From Cohnella sp. CFH 77786 (GTDB lineage: Bacteria; Bacillota; Bacilli; Paenibacillales; Paenibacillaceae), in assembly GCF_019400745.1 (NCBI RefSeq), contig NZ_WJIB01000022.1, forward strand, positions 1-64,000: a stretch of DNA of 64,000 bases, written 5' to 3'. The position numbers and the translations under genes were made by a program. Positions within the stretch are counted from its first letter, which is position 1. Every line of letters starts with the position of its first letter. The notes under the pieces are model-generated. The model saw nothing but the letters and a program-made list of their open reading frames with translations, was not told the DNA's origin and searched no databases. Shown here one piece after another: positions 1 to 7,386 of the stretch.

Positions 1-116
1 TCACCCGTCCGCCGCTAAGCTGCTCGAGAGCAAGCTCTCTCACAACTCCGCTCGACTTGCATGTATTAGGCACGCCGCCAGCGTTCGTCCTGAGCCAGGA
101 TCAAACTCTCCATAAA
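1..116 (-). rRNA. rrs: 16S ribosomal RNA, 5' end (partial)
   Basis: Read on the minus strand, the first bases give the universal 16S start (GAGAGTTTGATCCTGGCTC at about 92-110), then the conserved stretch leading into variable region V1. Only the 5' end of the gene lies in the window; the rest continues past the left edge. The mature 5' end is placed near 116 by analogy with other Firmicutes. An rRNA operon just downstream of lysS matches the B. subtilis arrangement. Confidence 0.96.
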
Positions 117-268
117 GGTAAACCTTAAGTGAAGAGCCGTGATGGCTCAAAAGTTAAAGCTGGTTTTCGAACCGAAGTCCGAATCCGTATTACGCTCGAT
201 GTTCAGTTTTCAAGGAGCAATTCGCTCGGCCCGAAGGCCTCTGATTTCGCACCGCTCAAGAAGCGGCT
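117..268 (-). other. rRNA operon leader
   Basis: The roughly 150-nt transcribed leader between promoter and 16S. It contains the stretch TGCTCCTTGAAAACTGAAC (about 204-222), which is typical of Firmicute rRNA leaders and spacers. It also has two short hairpins: GAGCC-N5-GGCTC just before 16S, probably part of the processing stem, and GCCGCT-N4-AGCGGT near the transcription start. Confidence 0.7.
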
Positions 269-273
269 TAAAT

Positions 274-302
274 AATATATCACGGTCGCCCGCCCGATGC
301 AA
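274..302 (-). promoter_or_regulatory. Sigma-A promoter of the rRNA operon
   Basis: On the minus strand, TTGCAT (297-302) and TATATT (274-279) are separated by exactly 17 bp. They sit about 160 bp upstream of the 16S start, the usual position of an rrn P2 promoter. Further upstream (about 300-460) I see no second promoter of comparable quality. Confidence 0.8.
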
Positions 303-468
303 CCCTTTTTAGGCTGGTTATTTCAGTAAATTCACGAGTATACCGATTTAGAATAACCTTTGCGGCTTAGCTTAACGTAATCCATGATGTTCGACGCGGT
401 GACTCCCGCATGGGCAGCCTTGCGGAACTCAGCGCCTTTCATTTAATCGAATACTGCGGTTTGTTAAA

Positions 469-553
469 CTAACGGGACCGGAAGCCCTTATTCGCCTTCA
501 GACAAGGGTTTTCCCCCCAAAATCCGCCCAATCAGCGCATCTGGTCCCGTTAG
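469..553. repeat. 85-bp palindromic element with 11-bp perfect ends
   Basis: CTAACGGGACC at 469-479 is matched by its exact reverse complement at 543-553. Inside, GCCCTT (484-489) can pair with AAGGGT, so the whole element can fold as a long hairpin. A second small inverted repeat (CTAACG at 581-586 and CGTTAG at 598-603) follows. The stretch 303-720 between the rRNA promoter and the lysS terminator shows no gene. The element may belong to a dispersed repeat family, but only one clear copy is in this window. Confidence 0.6.
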
Positions 554-720
554 ATTCGGCAATGTCACAGAAAAGGACGCCTAACGGCTGTGAGTTACGT
601 TAGTTCGGTCTCCGCATCACAAATGAAGCATCGCCCAAGCACCGATCGTTTACGGAACTTGCGAATCGATCTACTAGACGATTGCAGCGATCGCATCAAG
701 CGCGGTCCCCAAGCATAATG

Positions 721-750
721 AAAAGCCGCCCGCCCCAAGGGCGAACGGCT
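721..750 (-). terminator. Intrinsic terminator after lysS
   Basis: On the minus strand AGCCGTTCGCCC pairs with GGGCGGGCGGCT across a short loop and is followed by TTTTC. It begins about 10 bp past the lysS stop codon. Confidence 0.8.
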
Positions 751-760
751 CCCGCAATCC

Positions 761-2272
761 TCAGTCTTCTGCGCGCTCCCGCATGTGCGGGAACAGCAGC
801 ACGTCGCGGATGGACGGCGAATCGGTCAGCAGCATGACCAGACGGTCGACGCCGATGCCCAAACCGCCCGTAGGCGGCATCCCGTATTCCAGCGCCCGGA
901 TGAAATCTTCGTCCATCTCGTGCGCCTCGTCGTTGCCCGCGGCTTTCTCCTTCAATTGCGCTTCGAAACGCTGGCGCTGGTCGATCGGGTCGTTCAGCTC
1001 GGTGAACGCGTTCGCGTGCTCGCGCGCCACGATGAACAGCTCGAAACGGTCCGTGAACCGGGGGTCCTTGTCGTTCTTCTTCGCCAGAGGAGAGATATCG
1101 ACCGGATGTCCGGTCACGAAGGTCGGCTGAATGAGCGTGTGCTCGACGAACGTTTCGAAAAACGCGTTGACGATATGTCCGAACGCCATGTGAGGCTCGA
1201 CCGGAACCTTGTGTTCTTTGGCCAGCCGGTGCGCTTCTTCGTCGGTCATCTGGGCGGTAAAGTCGATGCCTACGGCTTCCCGGATCAGCTCCATCATCGA
1301 CACACGGCGCCAAGGCGGGGCCAAATCGACCTCCTGGCCCTGATACATGATCTTCGTCGTGCCCAGCACCTCTTGCGCGATATGGGCGATCAGGTTTTCG
1401 GTCAAATCCATGATATCCTTGTAGTCGGCATAAGCCTCGTACAATTCGATCATCGTGAACTCGGGGTTATGCCGCGTCGAAATGCCTTCGTTGCGGTACA
1501 CCCTTCCGATTTCGTACACCTTCTCCAAACCGCCTACGATAAGGCGTTTGAGATGGAGTTCGATGGCGATCCGCATGTACAATTCCATGTCCAGAGCGTT
1601 GTGATGCGTAATGAAGGGACGCGCCGAAGCGCCGCCCGCGATCGCATGGAGCGTCGGTGTCTCGACTTCGAGATAGCCGCGGCTGTCCAGGTAACGGCGC
1701 ATCGATTGGATGATCCGCGAACGGGTAATGAACGTTTTCTGAACTTCCGGGTTGACGATCAGGTCCACGTACCGCTGGCGGTACCGGGTCTCTACGTCCT
1801 TGAGGCCGTGGAACTTGTCCGGCAGCGGCAGCAGCGACTTCGTCAGCACGGTCAGTTCCCGCACTTTGACGGACGTCTCGCCGGTCTTGGTTTTGAAAAC
1901 GACGCCTTCCACTCCGACCATGTCCCCGATATCGAGCAGGTCGAATGCCGCGAATTGGTTGCCGGGCACCGTATCCTGGCGGACGTAAATCTGAATTTTG
2001 CCGCTCAAATCCTGCAAATGCGCGAAAGCGGCTTTGCCCATCCCGCGCTTCTGCATGATCCGTCCGGCCAGACGAACCTTGATGGCCCGCTCTTCCAGCT
2101 CGTCGTGAGACAGCTCGCCGAATTGCGCCAAGATGTCGCCGGCTTGATGAGTGCGGACGAACTTCGCCCCGAACGGGTCGACGCCAAGGTCGCGCAGCTC
2201 ATCCAGCTTGTTGCGCCGAATCTGCAGCAGCTCGCTCAGTTCGGCCGTTTCCGTAGATCCCGTATGCTCCAT
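761..2272 (-). CDS. lysS: Lysyl-tRNA synthetase, class II (503 aa)
   Basis: Charges tRNA-Lys with lysine in the cytoplasm. The N-terminal OB-fold anticodon-binding domain (about residues 60-170) includes the stretch VRLAGRIMQKRGMGK. The class II catalytic domain follows, with the motif 2 region YRNEGISTRHNPEF and the C-terminal motif 3 GLGIGVDRLVMLL. The frame is open 120 bp further upstream, but the ATG at 2272 is chosen because AAAGGAGAAG precedes it at good spacing and the resulting length is standard. It follows greA after a terminator at 2391-2415, so it probably has its own promoter in 2273-2390, which I could not pin down. No T-box leader is evident. Confidence 0.97.
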   Translation of the reverse strand: MEHTGSTETAELSELLQIRRNKLDELRDLGVDPFGAKFVRTHQAGDILAQFGELSHDELEERAIKVRLAGRIMQKRGMGKAAFAHLQDLSGKIQIYVRQDTVPGNQFAAFDLLDIGDMVGVEGVVFKTKTGETSVKVRELTVLTKSLLPLPDKFHGLKDVETRYRQRYVDLIVNPEVQKTFITRSRIIQSMRRYLDSRGYLEVETPTLHAIAGGASARPFITHHNALDMELYMRIAIELHLKRLIVGGLEKVYEIGRVYRNEGISTRHNPEFTMIELYEAYADYKDIMDLTENLIAHIAQEVLGTTKIMYQGQEVDLAPPWRRVSMMELIREAVGIDFTAQMTDEEAHRLAKEHKVPVEPHMAFGHIVNAFFETFVEHTLIQPTFVTGHPVDISPLAKKNDKDPRFTDRFELFIVAREHANAFTELNDPIDQRQRFEAQLKEKAAGNDEAHEMDEDFIRALEYGMPPTGGLGIGVDRLVMLLTDSPSIRDVLLFPHMRERAED

Positions 2273-2390
2273 GATCGAACACTTCTCCTTTGTATCCATC
2301 CAAACGCGCGAAAACGCCTGCCGCTTTTCACGATGGTTTCTCTGCGATGGTCTTTGCCCGCCTGCGTCCAATTCTCTTGCCATAACAGCC

Positions 2391-2415
2391 AAAAAAGCTT
2401 CCGGAGGAAGCTTTT
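2391..2415 (-). terminator. Intrinsic terminator between greA and lysS
   Basis: A perfect 10-bp stem (AAAAGCTTCC / GGAAGCTTTT) with a 3-nt loop and a T-run on the minus strand, about 35 bp past the greA stop. Confidence 0.8.
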
Positions 2416-2449
2416 CTGCGCGGTTCGCGCTTGCGCCGGCAAGGCCGAT

Positions 2450-2926
2450 TTACTTCTTGATATCGACGATTTTGTATTGGATGATGCCCGCAGGAACGTT
2501 GACTTCGACGGTCGTGCCCTTCTTCTTGCCGATAATCGCTCTGCCGACGGGGCTTTCGTTGGAAATCTTGTTCTGCGCGGGGTCCGATTCGGCCGTTCCG
2601 ACGATCGTGTATTCCATCGTATCGCCGTATTCCAGATCCTCCACGATAACCGTCGATCCGATGCCTACCGTTTCGAGATCGATTTCCTCGTTATTGATGA
2701 TGCGCGCGTTGCGGAGCATCTTCTCCAGCGTGATGATGCGTCCTTCGATGAAGGCTTGTTCGTTCTTCGCATCTTCGTACTCCGAGTTCTCGCTGATATC
2801 GCCGTATCCGATCGCGATCTTGATGCGCTCGGCCACTTCGCGGCGTTTGACCGACTTCAGGTTCTCAAGCTCCTCTTCCAGCTTTTTGAGCCCGTCGGGG
2901 GTCAACAGAACTTCCTTATCGCTCAT
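2450..2926 (-). CDS. greA: Transcription elongation factor GreA (158 aa)
   Basis: GreA enters the RNA polymerase secondary channel and stimulates cleavage of backtracked transcripts. The N-terminal coiled coil (residues 1-75) carries the acidic tip GDISENSEYEDAK. The C-terminal FKBP-like domain (about 80-158) contains SPVGRAIIGKKKG. Length is normal for the family. The ATG follows AGGAG 8 nt upstream. It has its own consensus promoter at 3060-3088 and a terminator downstream, so it appears to be transcribed alone although it lies between dusB and lysS. Confidence 0.97.
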   Translation of the reverse strand: MSDKEVLLTPDGLKKLEEELENLKSVKRREVAERIKIAIGYGDISENSEYEDAKNEQAFIEGRIITLEKMLRNARIINNEEIDLETVGIGSTVIVEDLEYGDTMEYTIVGTAESDPAQNKISNESPVGRAIIGKKKGTTVEVNVPAGIIQYKIVDIKK

Positions 2927-3059
2927 TTCACCGATCTCCTGTCATGGATATGTTAACTGCAACGGTTAATTACTCCAATATATGGCGCTTGCGCCCCGTC
3001 ATGACACCGAAGGGAGGAAACTGGCCCGAACCAGCCGGCCCTTGCGAATATTGGTACTG

Positions 3060-3088
3060 ATTATATTTCAACCCCTCAAAAATGTCAA
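3060..3088 (-). promoter_or_regulatory. Consensus sigma-A promoter of greA
   Basis: TTGACA (3083-3088), a 17-bp spacer and TATAAT (3060-3065) on the minus strand, a perfect match in both boxes and spacing. The leader to the greA ATG is about 125 nt and contains small inverted repeats such as GGCGC-AA-GCGCC. Confidence 0.88.
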
Positions 3089-3115
3089 TTCACGGAAACG
3101 CTTGCCAGCGCCCAC

Positions 3116-4135
3116 TTAGTGGACGAGAACGGATCCCGCCTCCGCGTCGCCGGTACCGTCCATGTTTTCGATCGACCGCACGTATTCGTTCAGCACGGCT
3201 TCTACGGCATCGCGCTCCGTCAGCTCCATGATCGAGTCCTTCACCTTATGCGCGTTCGGGAGCCCTTTCAAATACCAAGCCAGGTGCTTGCGCATCTCGC
3301 GCACCGCCTGCCCCTCGCCTTTCAGGTTGACCAGGCGGTCGAGATGCAGCATGGCGATGCGGATTTTCTCGCTCGGGGAGGGCTCCGGGAGGATTTCCCC
3401 GCGGGTGAGGAAATGGACGGTGCGGTACAGCATCCACGGATTGCCGAGCGCGCCGCGGCCGATCATGACGCCGTCCGCCCCCGTGTGCTCCAGCAGTCGT
3501 TTCGCATCCTCCGGCGAAAACACGTCCCCGTTGCCGATGACCGGAATGGACACAGCCTGTTTAACGTCCCTTATGGTATCCCAGTTCGCTTTGCCCGTAT
3601 ACAGTTGTTCCCGGGTCCGGCCGTGCACGCTGACGGCGGCGCCGCCCGCGCGCTCCACCGCCTGGGCGTTCTCGACCGCGTAAATGTGCTGGTCGTCCCA
3701 GCCGATCCGCATCTTTACGGTGACCGGCTTCTTGGCGGCTTCGACGGCATACGAAACCATATCGTAGATCTTGTTCGGATCCAGCAGCCAACGCGCGCCG
3801 GCGTCGCATTTGGTCACCTTGGGCACCGGACAGCCCATGTTGATGTCGATGATGTCGGCATTCGTGTTCTCGTCGACGTATTTGACGGCCGAGACGAGCG
3901 ACTCCTTGTCGCCTCCGAAAATCTGCAGGCTGAGCGGCTTCTCCCGCTCGTCCACGTACAGCATCTCCAACGTCCGCTGATTTCCGTGGAGAATCGCCTT
4001 GTCGCTGACCATTTCCGCGCAGACGAGCCCGCATCCGAATTCCTTGGCGATCAGCCGGAACGCCGGGTTGCAGACGCCCGCCATCGGGGCCAGCACGACG
4101 TTGTTGTCCATCTCTATGTTGCCGATCTTAAGCAT
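3116..4135 (-). CDS. dusB: tRNA-dihydrouridine synthase, DusB type (339 aa)
   Basis: An FMN enzyme that reduces uridines in the tRNA D-loop to dihydrouridine. The TIM-barrel start VVLAPMAGVCNPAFR, the catalytic cysteine motif NMGCPVPKV, and the phosphate-binding segments IGNGDVFSPEDA and GVMIGRGALGNPW are all present. A GTG lies 9 nt upstream in frame but directly abuts the ribosome-binding site. The ATG at 4135 has AAAGGAG 8 nt upstream and is preferred. The start overlaps the folK stop by 8 bp, so it is probably co-translated with the folate operon. The small yazB gene found between folK and dusB in B. subtilis is absent. Confidence 0.95.
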   Translation of the reverse strand: MLKIGNIEMDNNVVLAPMAGVCNPAFRLIAKEFGCGLVCAEMVSDKAILHGNQRTLEMLYVDEREKPLSLQIFGGDKESLVSAVKYVDENTNADIIDINMGCPVPKVTKCDAGARWLLDPNKIYDMVSYAVEAAKKPVTVKMRIGWDDQHIYAVENAQAVERAGGAAVSVHGRTREQLYTGKANWDTIRDVKQAVSIPVIGNGDVFSPEDAKRLLEHTGADGVMIGRGALGNPWMLYRTVHFLTRGEILPEPSPSEKIRIAMLHLDRLVNLKGEGQAVREMRKHLAWYLKGLPNAHKVKDSIMELTERDAVEAVLNEYVRSIENMDGTGDAEAGSVLVH

Positions 4136-4655
4136 CCTGTCCACTCCTTTCCGTCACCGGATTCTCTTCTAAGTCCAAACGGCCCCGCAGCCGGATGCCG
4201 GCCGCCTCGACCGCTTCCGCGTTCAAGAGGCTGTCCCAAGGGAACGAGGCCTCCGGCCTCCATACGTCCCGCAGCGGCACCAACACGAATGCCCGCTCCC
4301 CCATTCGGGGATGCGGGAGCGTTAAGGTCTCCGTCTCCATCTCAACGCCTTCGTACAACAGCAGGTCCAGGTCGATCGTCCGGGGTCCCCAGCGGATCTC
4401 CCGCACGCGTCCCATCTCCTGCTCGATCCGAAGAAGCGTCTCCAGCAGCGCCTCCGGCTCCAGATCGGTCGCCACGGCCGCCGCCATATTCAGAAAAGCC
4501 GGCTGATCGGTATATCCGACCGGATCCGTCTCGTATACGCCGGAAATCCGGCGCACTTCCAATCCCGGAACGCATGCCATCCTGCCCAAGGCTTCCCTCA
4601 AGGCAAGATGCCGTTCGCCCAAATTGGCCCCCAGAGCCACATATGCTTCCTTCAA
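4128..4655 (-). CDS. folK: 6-hydroxymethyl-7,8-dihydropterin pyrophosphokinase (175 aa)
   Basis: Transfers pyrophosphate from ATP to the pterin, the step before dihydropteroate synthase in folate synthesis. Family motifs are ALGANLGER at the N-terminus, WGPRTIDLDLLLY (the metal-binding aspartates) and LPHPRMGERAFVLVPL. The start codon is TTG, overlapping the folB stop as TTGA. AAAGGA lies about 9 nt upstream. The C-terminus overlaps dusB by 8 bp. Confidence 0.96.
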   Translation of the reverse strand: MKEAYVALGANLGERHLALREALGRMACVPGLEVRRISGVYETDPVGYTDQPAFLNMAAAVATDLEPEALLETLLRIEQEMGRVREIRWGPRTIDLDLLLYEGVEMETETLTLPHPRMGERAFVLVPLRDVWRPEASFPWDSLLNAEAVEAAGIRLRGRLDLEENPVTERSGQDA

Positions 4656-5053
4656 AACGTTCCATCCTTTGCGGGAACCGCGCCGCCGCCGCCATCCCGG
4701 CGTCTTCGAAGCTCCACGGTCACTCCGTCGAAGGTGATATCGAACGGGGGATTCGGCTTCGTTACCGCCACTGCGGCTTCGCTGATAATAGTATACGTAC
4801 CGAGTATCGCCGACGCAATCTTTTCGGCAAGCGCTTCAATCAGCTTGACGGGCGTCCCTTCGACAATCTTCTTCACCAAAGCGTGGATTTCGGCGTAGTT
4901 GACGGTGTCCTCCACCTCGTCCGATCGCGCCGCCTTCGACAAGTCGAGCCGGAGATCCAAATCGACGTAGAACTTTTGCCCCAATTTGTTTTCTTCCGGA
5001 TAAACCCCATGGTAGCCGAAGAAAACCATTCGTTTCAAAACCATCCGGTCCAT
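4652..5053 (-). CDS. folB: Dihydroneopterin aldolase (133 aa)
   Basis: Cleaves dihydroneopterin to hydroxymethyl-dihydropterin and glycolaldehyde. The N-terminal MVFFGYHGVYPEE with the catalytic glutamate and tyrosine context, the VNYAEIHALV segment, and the late lysine in AVTKPNPPF fit the family. A longer open frame extends upstream through folP, but AAGGAG sits just before the ATG at 5053, which overlaps the folP stop as TAATG. The C-terminal tail (RRRRDGGGG) is low in complexity and slightly longer than usual. Confidence 0.95.
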   Translation of the reverse strand: MDRMVLKRMVFFGYHGVYPEENKLGQKFYVDLDLRLDLSKAARSDEVEDTVNYAEIHALVKKIVEGTPVKLIEALAEKIASAILGTYTIISEAAVAVTKPNPPFDITFDGVTVELRRRRDGGGGAVPAKDGTF

Positions 5054-5910
5054 TAAAGCCCGCTCCTTCCCGCTTGCCGGTAAACGATGGCGTCCGTCAT
5101 TGCCGCCACCCGCTTCATTTGTTTGACGTCGTGGACGCGGATGATCTGGCAGCCTTGCGCGATGCCGACCGCTTGGGTCGCGGCCGTTCCTTCCAGCGCG
5201 TCCCACGCTTCCACGTTCAGCGTGCGGCGGATGAAGGTTTTGCGCGAGGTCCCGAGCAGCACCGGGTAGCCGAGCCGGACGATTTCGTCCAAACGTCCCA
5301 TGAGTTCGACATTCTCGTCGTATTCCTTCGCGAATCCGATCCCGGGGTCGAGCCAAATGTTCTCCTCGGCGACGCCCGCCGACTTGGCGCGGGACACGGA
5401 AGCCAGCAAATCCCCGATCACGTCCGGCACGAAATCCGCGTAATCCCGGCGCTCGCGGTTGTGCGTGAGAATCACGGGACAGCCGTATTCCGCGGCTATC
5501 GCCGCGATGCGTTGATCCCTTTTGAAGCCCCACACGTCGTTGATTAAATGTGCCCCGGCCTCCAGCGCCTGGCGAGCGGTTTCCGCCTTGTAGGTGTCGA
5601 CGCTGATTGGCAGCCGGACCGCTTGGCGAACCGCTTGCACCGCGGGGATGACCCGCCGCAGCTCTTCCTCGAGCGGAACCGGGTCATGGCCGGGACGCGT
5701 CGATTCGCCGCCGATGTCGATCAGGTCGGCGCCTTCGCTCTCCATCTGCCGGGCTCGTTCGACAGCCGCTTCGACGGCATCGTACCGCCCTCCGTCGGAG
5801 AAAGAATCCGGAGTGACGTTCAGGATTCCCATGATCAGCGTCCGGCGGCCAAGCTCCAGCCGCAATCCGCCCTGAAACGAGTAGCTCCTATCGTGAAAAA
5901 CCGGCTTCAT
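5053..5910 (-). CDS. folP: Dihydropteroate synthase (285 aa)
   Basis: Condenses hydroxymethyl-dihydropterin pyrophosphate with p-aminobenzoate; the target of sulfonamides. The two signature segments are ILNVTPDSFSDGG and IDIGGESTRPG, with the C-terminal LGTSRKTFI and IIRVHDVKQ. The ATG overlaps the pabC stop by ATGA, which indicates translational coupling. Length is typical. Confidence 0.97.
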   Translation of the reverse strand: MKPVFHDRSYSFQGGLRLELGRRTLIMGILNVTPDSFSDGGRYDAVEAAVERARQMESEGADLIDIGGESTRPGHDPVPLEEELRRVIPAVQAVRQAVRLPISVDTYKAETARQALEAGAHLINDVWGFKRDQRIAAIAAEYGCPVILTHNRERRDYADFVPDVIGDLLASVSRAKSAGVAEENIWLDPGIGFAKEYDENVELMGRLDEIVRLGYPVLLGTSRKTFIRRTLNVEAWDALEGTAATQAVGIAQGCQIIRVHDVKQMKRVAAMTDAIVYRQAGRSGL

Positions 5911-6788
5911 CGTTCGCCCCCTTCCGCGCGATTCCGGTACAGCGCCATCCATTCCCGCGTCAACGACCCGGCGTCTCCCGACGCGAACCGCCGAACGGTT
6001 TGGCCGTACTCGTCCTCCAGCTCCGTCACCGGAACGATCTCCTGGATCGAATTCGTCAGGAAAACCTCTTCGGCGGCTGCCAGCTCTTCGAAGCGATAAC
6101 CGCCTTCCCGTACCGGATACCCCGAGGAGGCAGCCATTTCCAAGACGAATGCCCGGGTAATGCCCGGCAACGGCCCTGTTTCGAGCGAAGGCGTGTACAA
6201 CGAGCCGGCCGACAGCCAGAACACGTTGCTGACGATCCCCTCGCACACGTTCCCGTCAGCGTCGAGGAACAAGCCTTCCACCGCGGGACTGGCGCCCGCA
6301 GCGGCCAATTCCCGCTTGGCAACAATATTGTTCATATAATGGAAAGATTTTAACCGGACCTCGCCCTCGGGGGAGCTCCGCCGGAGCCTGAGCAGCCGCA
6401 GCGTCTTGCCGGCGCGGGTGCGCGGGGTATCTGCCGCAAGCTCCTTGGCATAGACGATTTCGACGGGGGCTTCATACGGTCCGGAAGGCAAACCCACGAT
6501 GCCTTCGCCCGCCGACACCGACCAGCGGATGTAGGCGTCCTCCATCCCGTTCGCCGACAGAAGCCGGGCAATGCCGTCCCGCATCCTTTCGGCGTCCGGC
6601 GAGTAATCGATGCCGAGCTGCCGGCAGCCTTCAGCCAGCCTGGCCGCATGCCGTTCCAGCAGCCACGGCCGCCCTCCGTAGGTGCGGAACGTTTCGAATA
6701 ACCCCATGCCGTAAAGAAAGCCGTGATCGAATGCGGAGATCACGGCTTCCTTGCTGTCTATGACTTGTCCGTTCCGGAGAACGTTCAT
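5907..6788 (-). CDS. pabC: 4-amino-4-deoxychorismate lyase (293 aa)
   Basis: A PLP enzyme of the class IV aminotransferase fold that splits aminodeoxychorismate to p-aminobenzoate and pyruvate. The segment FDHGFLYGMGLFETFR, the candidate PLP lysine in RLKSFHYMNN and the cofactor phosphate loop LTNSIQEIVPV support this. Branched-chain or D-amino-acid aminotransferases share the fold. The position between pabA and folP, with 4-bp ATGA overlaps at both ends, makes PabC the best call. Confidence 0.93.
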   Translation of the reverse strand: MNVLRNGQVIDSKEAVISAFDHGFLYGMGLFETFRTYGGRPWLLERHAARLAEGCRQLGIDYSPDAERMRDGIARLLSANGMEDAYIRWSVSAGEGIVGLPSGPYEAPVEIVYAKELAADTPRTRAGKTLRLLRLRRSSPEGEVRLKSFHYMNNIVAKRELAAAGASPAVEGLFLDADGNVCEGIVSNVFWLSAGSLYTPSLETGPLPGITRAFVLEMAASSGYPVREGGYRFEELAAAEEVFLTNSIQEIVPVTELEDEYGQTVRRFASGDAGSLTREWMALYRNRAEGGER

Positions 6789-7366
6789 GCCCGAATGCCG
6801 TCCTTGTAGGCCAGGAAGTTGCGTAGCATGCGGAGCCCGCTTTCGGTCATGATCGATTCGGGATGGAACTGCACGCCCTCCACCGCGTACTCCTTGTGCC
6901 GCAGTCCCATGATTTCGCCGTCGTCCGTCTCCGCGCTGATTTCGAGGCATTCCGGCAGCGTATCCCGTTTCACCACCAGCGAGTGGTAGCGGGTTGCCGT
7001 AAAGGGCGAAGGAAGCCCTTCGAAAATCGTGCGCTCGTCATGCTTGATTTCCGACGTTTTGCCGTGCATCAGCTTGTCCGCCCGCACGACGTCCCCGCCG
7101 AAGGCTTGGCCGATCGACTGATGGCCCAGGCAGACGCCGAGAATCGGGATTTTTCCTTTAAAACGCTCGATGAGCGCCAGGCTGATGCCGGCGTCATCCG
7201 GAGTTCCCGGCCCGGGAGAGATAAGAATATGATCCGGCTTCAGCCGCTCGATCGTATCCAGGTCGATCTCGTCGTTGCGGTACACGGCGATCTCTTCCCC
7301 GAGTTCCCCCAAATATTGAACCAGGTTATAGGTAAATGAATCGTAATTGTCAATGACGAGAATCAC
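6785..7366 (-). CDS. pabA: Glutamine amidotransferase of p-aminobenzoate/anthranilate synthase (193 aa)
   Basis: Supplies ammonia from glutamine to PabB. In B. subtilis the same protein (PabA/TrpG) also serves anthranilate synthase. The class I amidotransferase triad is visible: Cys in GVCLGHQSIG, and His/Glu in VQFHPESIMT. The oxyanion segment ISPGPGTPDDAG is also present. The open frame continues 114 bp upstream into pabB, but the GTG at 7366 follows GGGAGGA at 8 nt spacing and begins the conserved VILVIDNYDSFTYN. Confidence 0.95.
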   Translation of the reverse strand: MILVIDNYDSFTYNLVQYLGELGEEIAVYRNDEIDLDTIERLKPDHILISPGPGTPDDAGISLALIERFKGKIPILGVCLGHQSIGQAFGGDVVRADKLMHGKTSEIKHDERTIFEGLPSPFTATRYHSLVVKRDTLPECLEISAETDDGEIMGLRHKEYAVEGVQFHPESIMTESGLRMLRNFLAYKDGIRA

Positions 7367-7386
7367 CGTTCGTTCCTCCCCTGCGT

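Noticed and set aside
2273..2390. T-box riboswitch before lysS
   Set aside because: No T-box sequence, specifier stem or antiterminator; the interval is too short.
785..2956. Long plus-strand frame (723 codons) opposite lysS and greA
   Set aside because: A shadow of high-GC codon usage in the opposite frame; lysS and greA on the minus strand have all family motifs.
4136..4144. GTG start for dusB
   Set aside because: It is immediately next to the AGGAG and would leave no spacing; the ATG 9 nt later fits.
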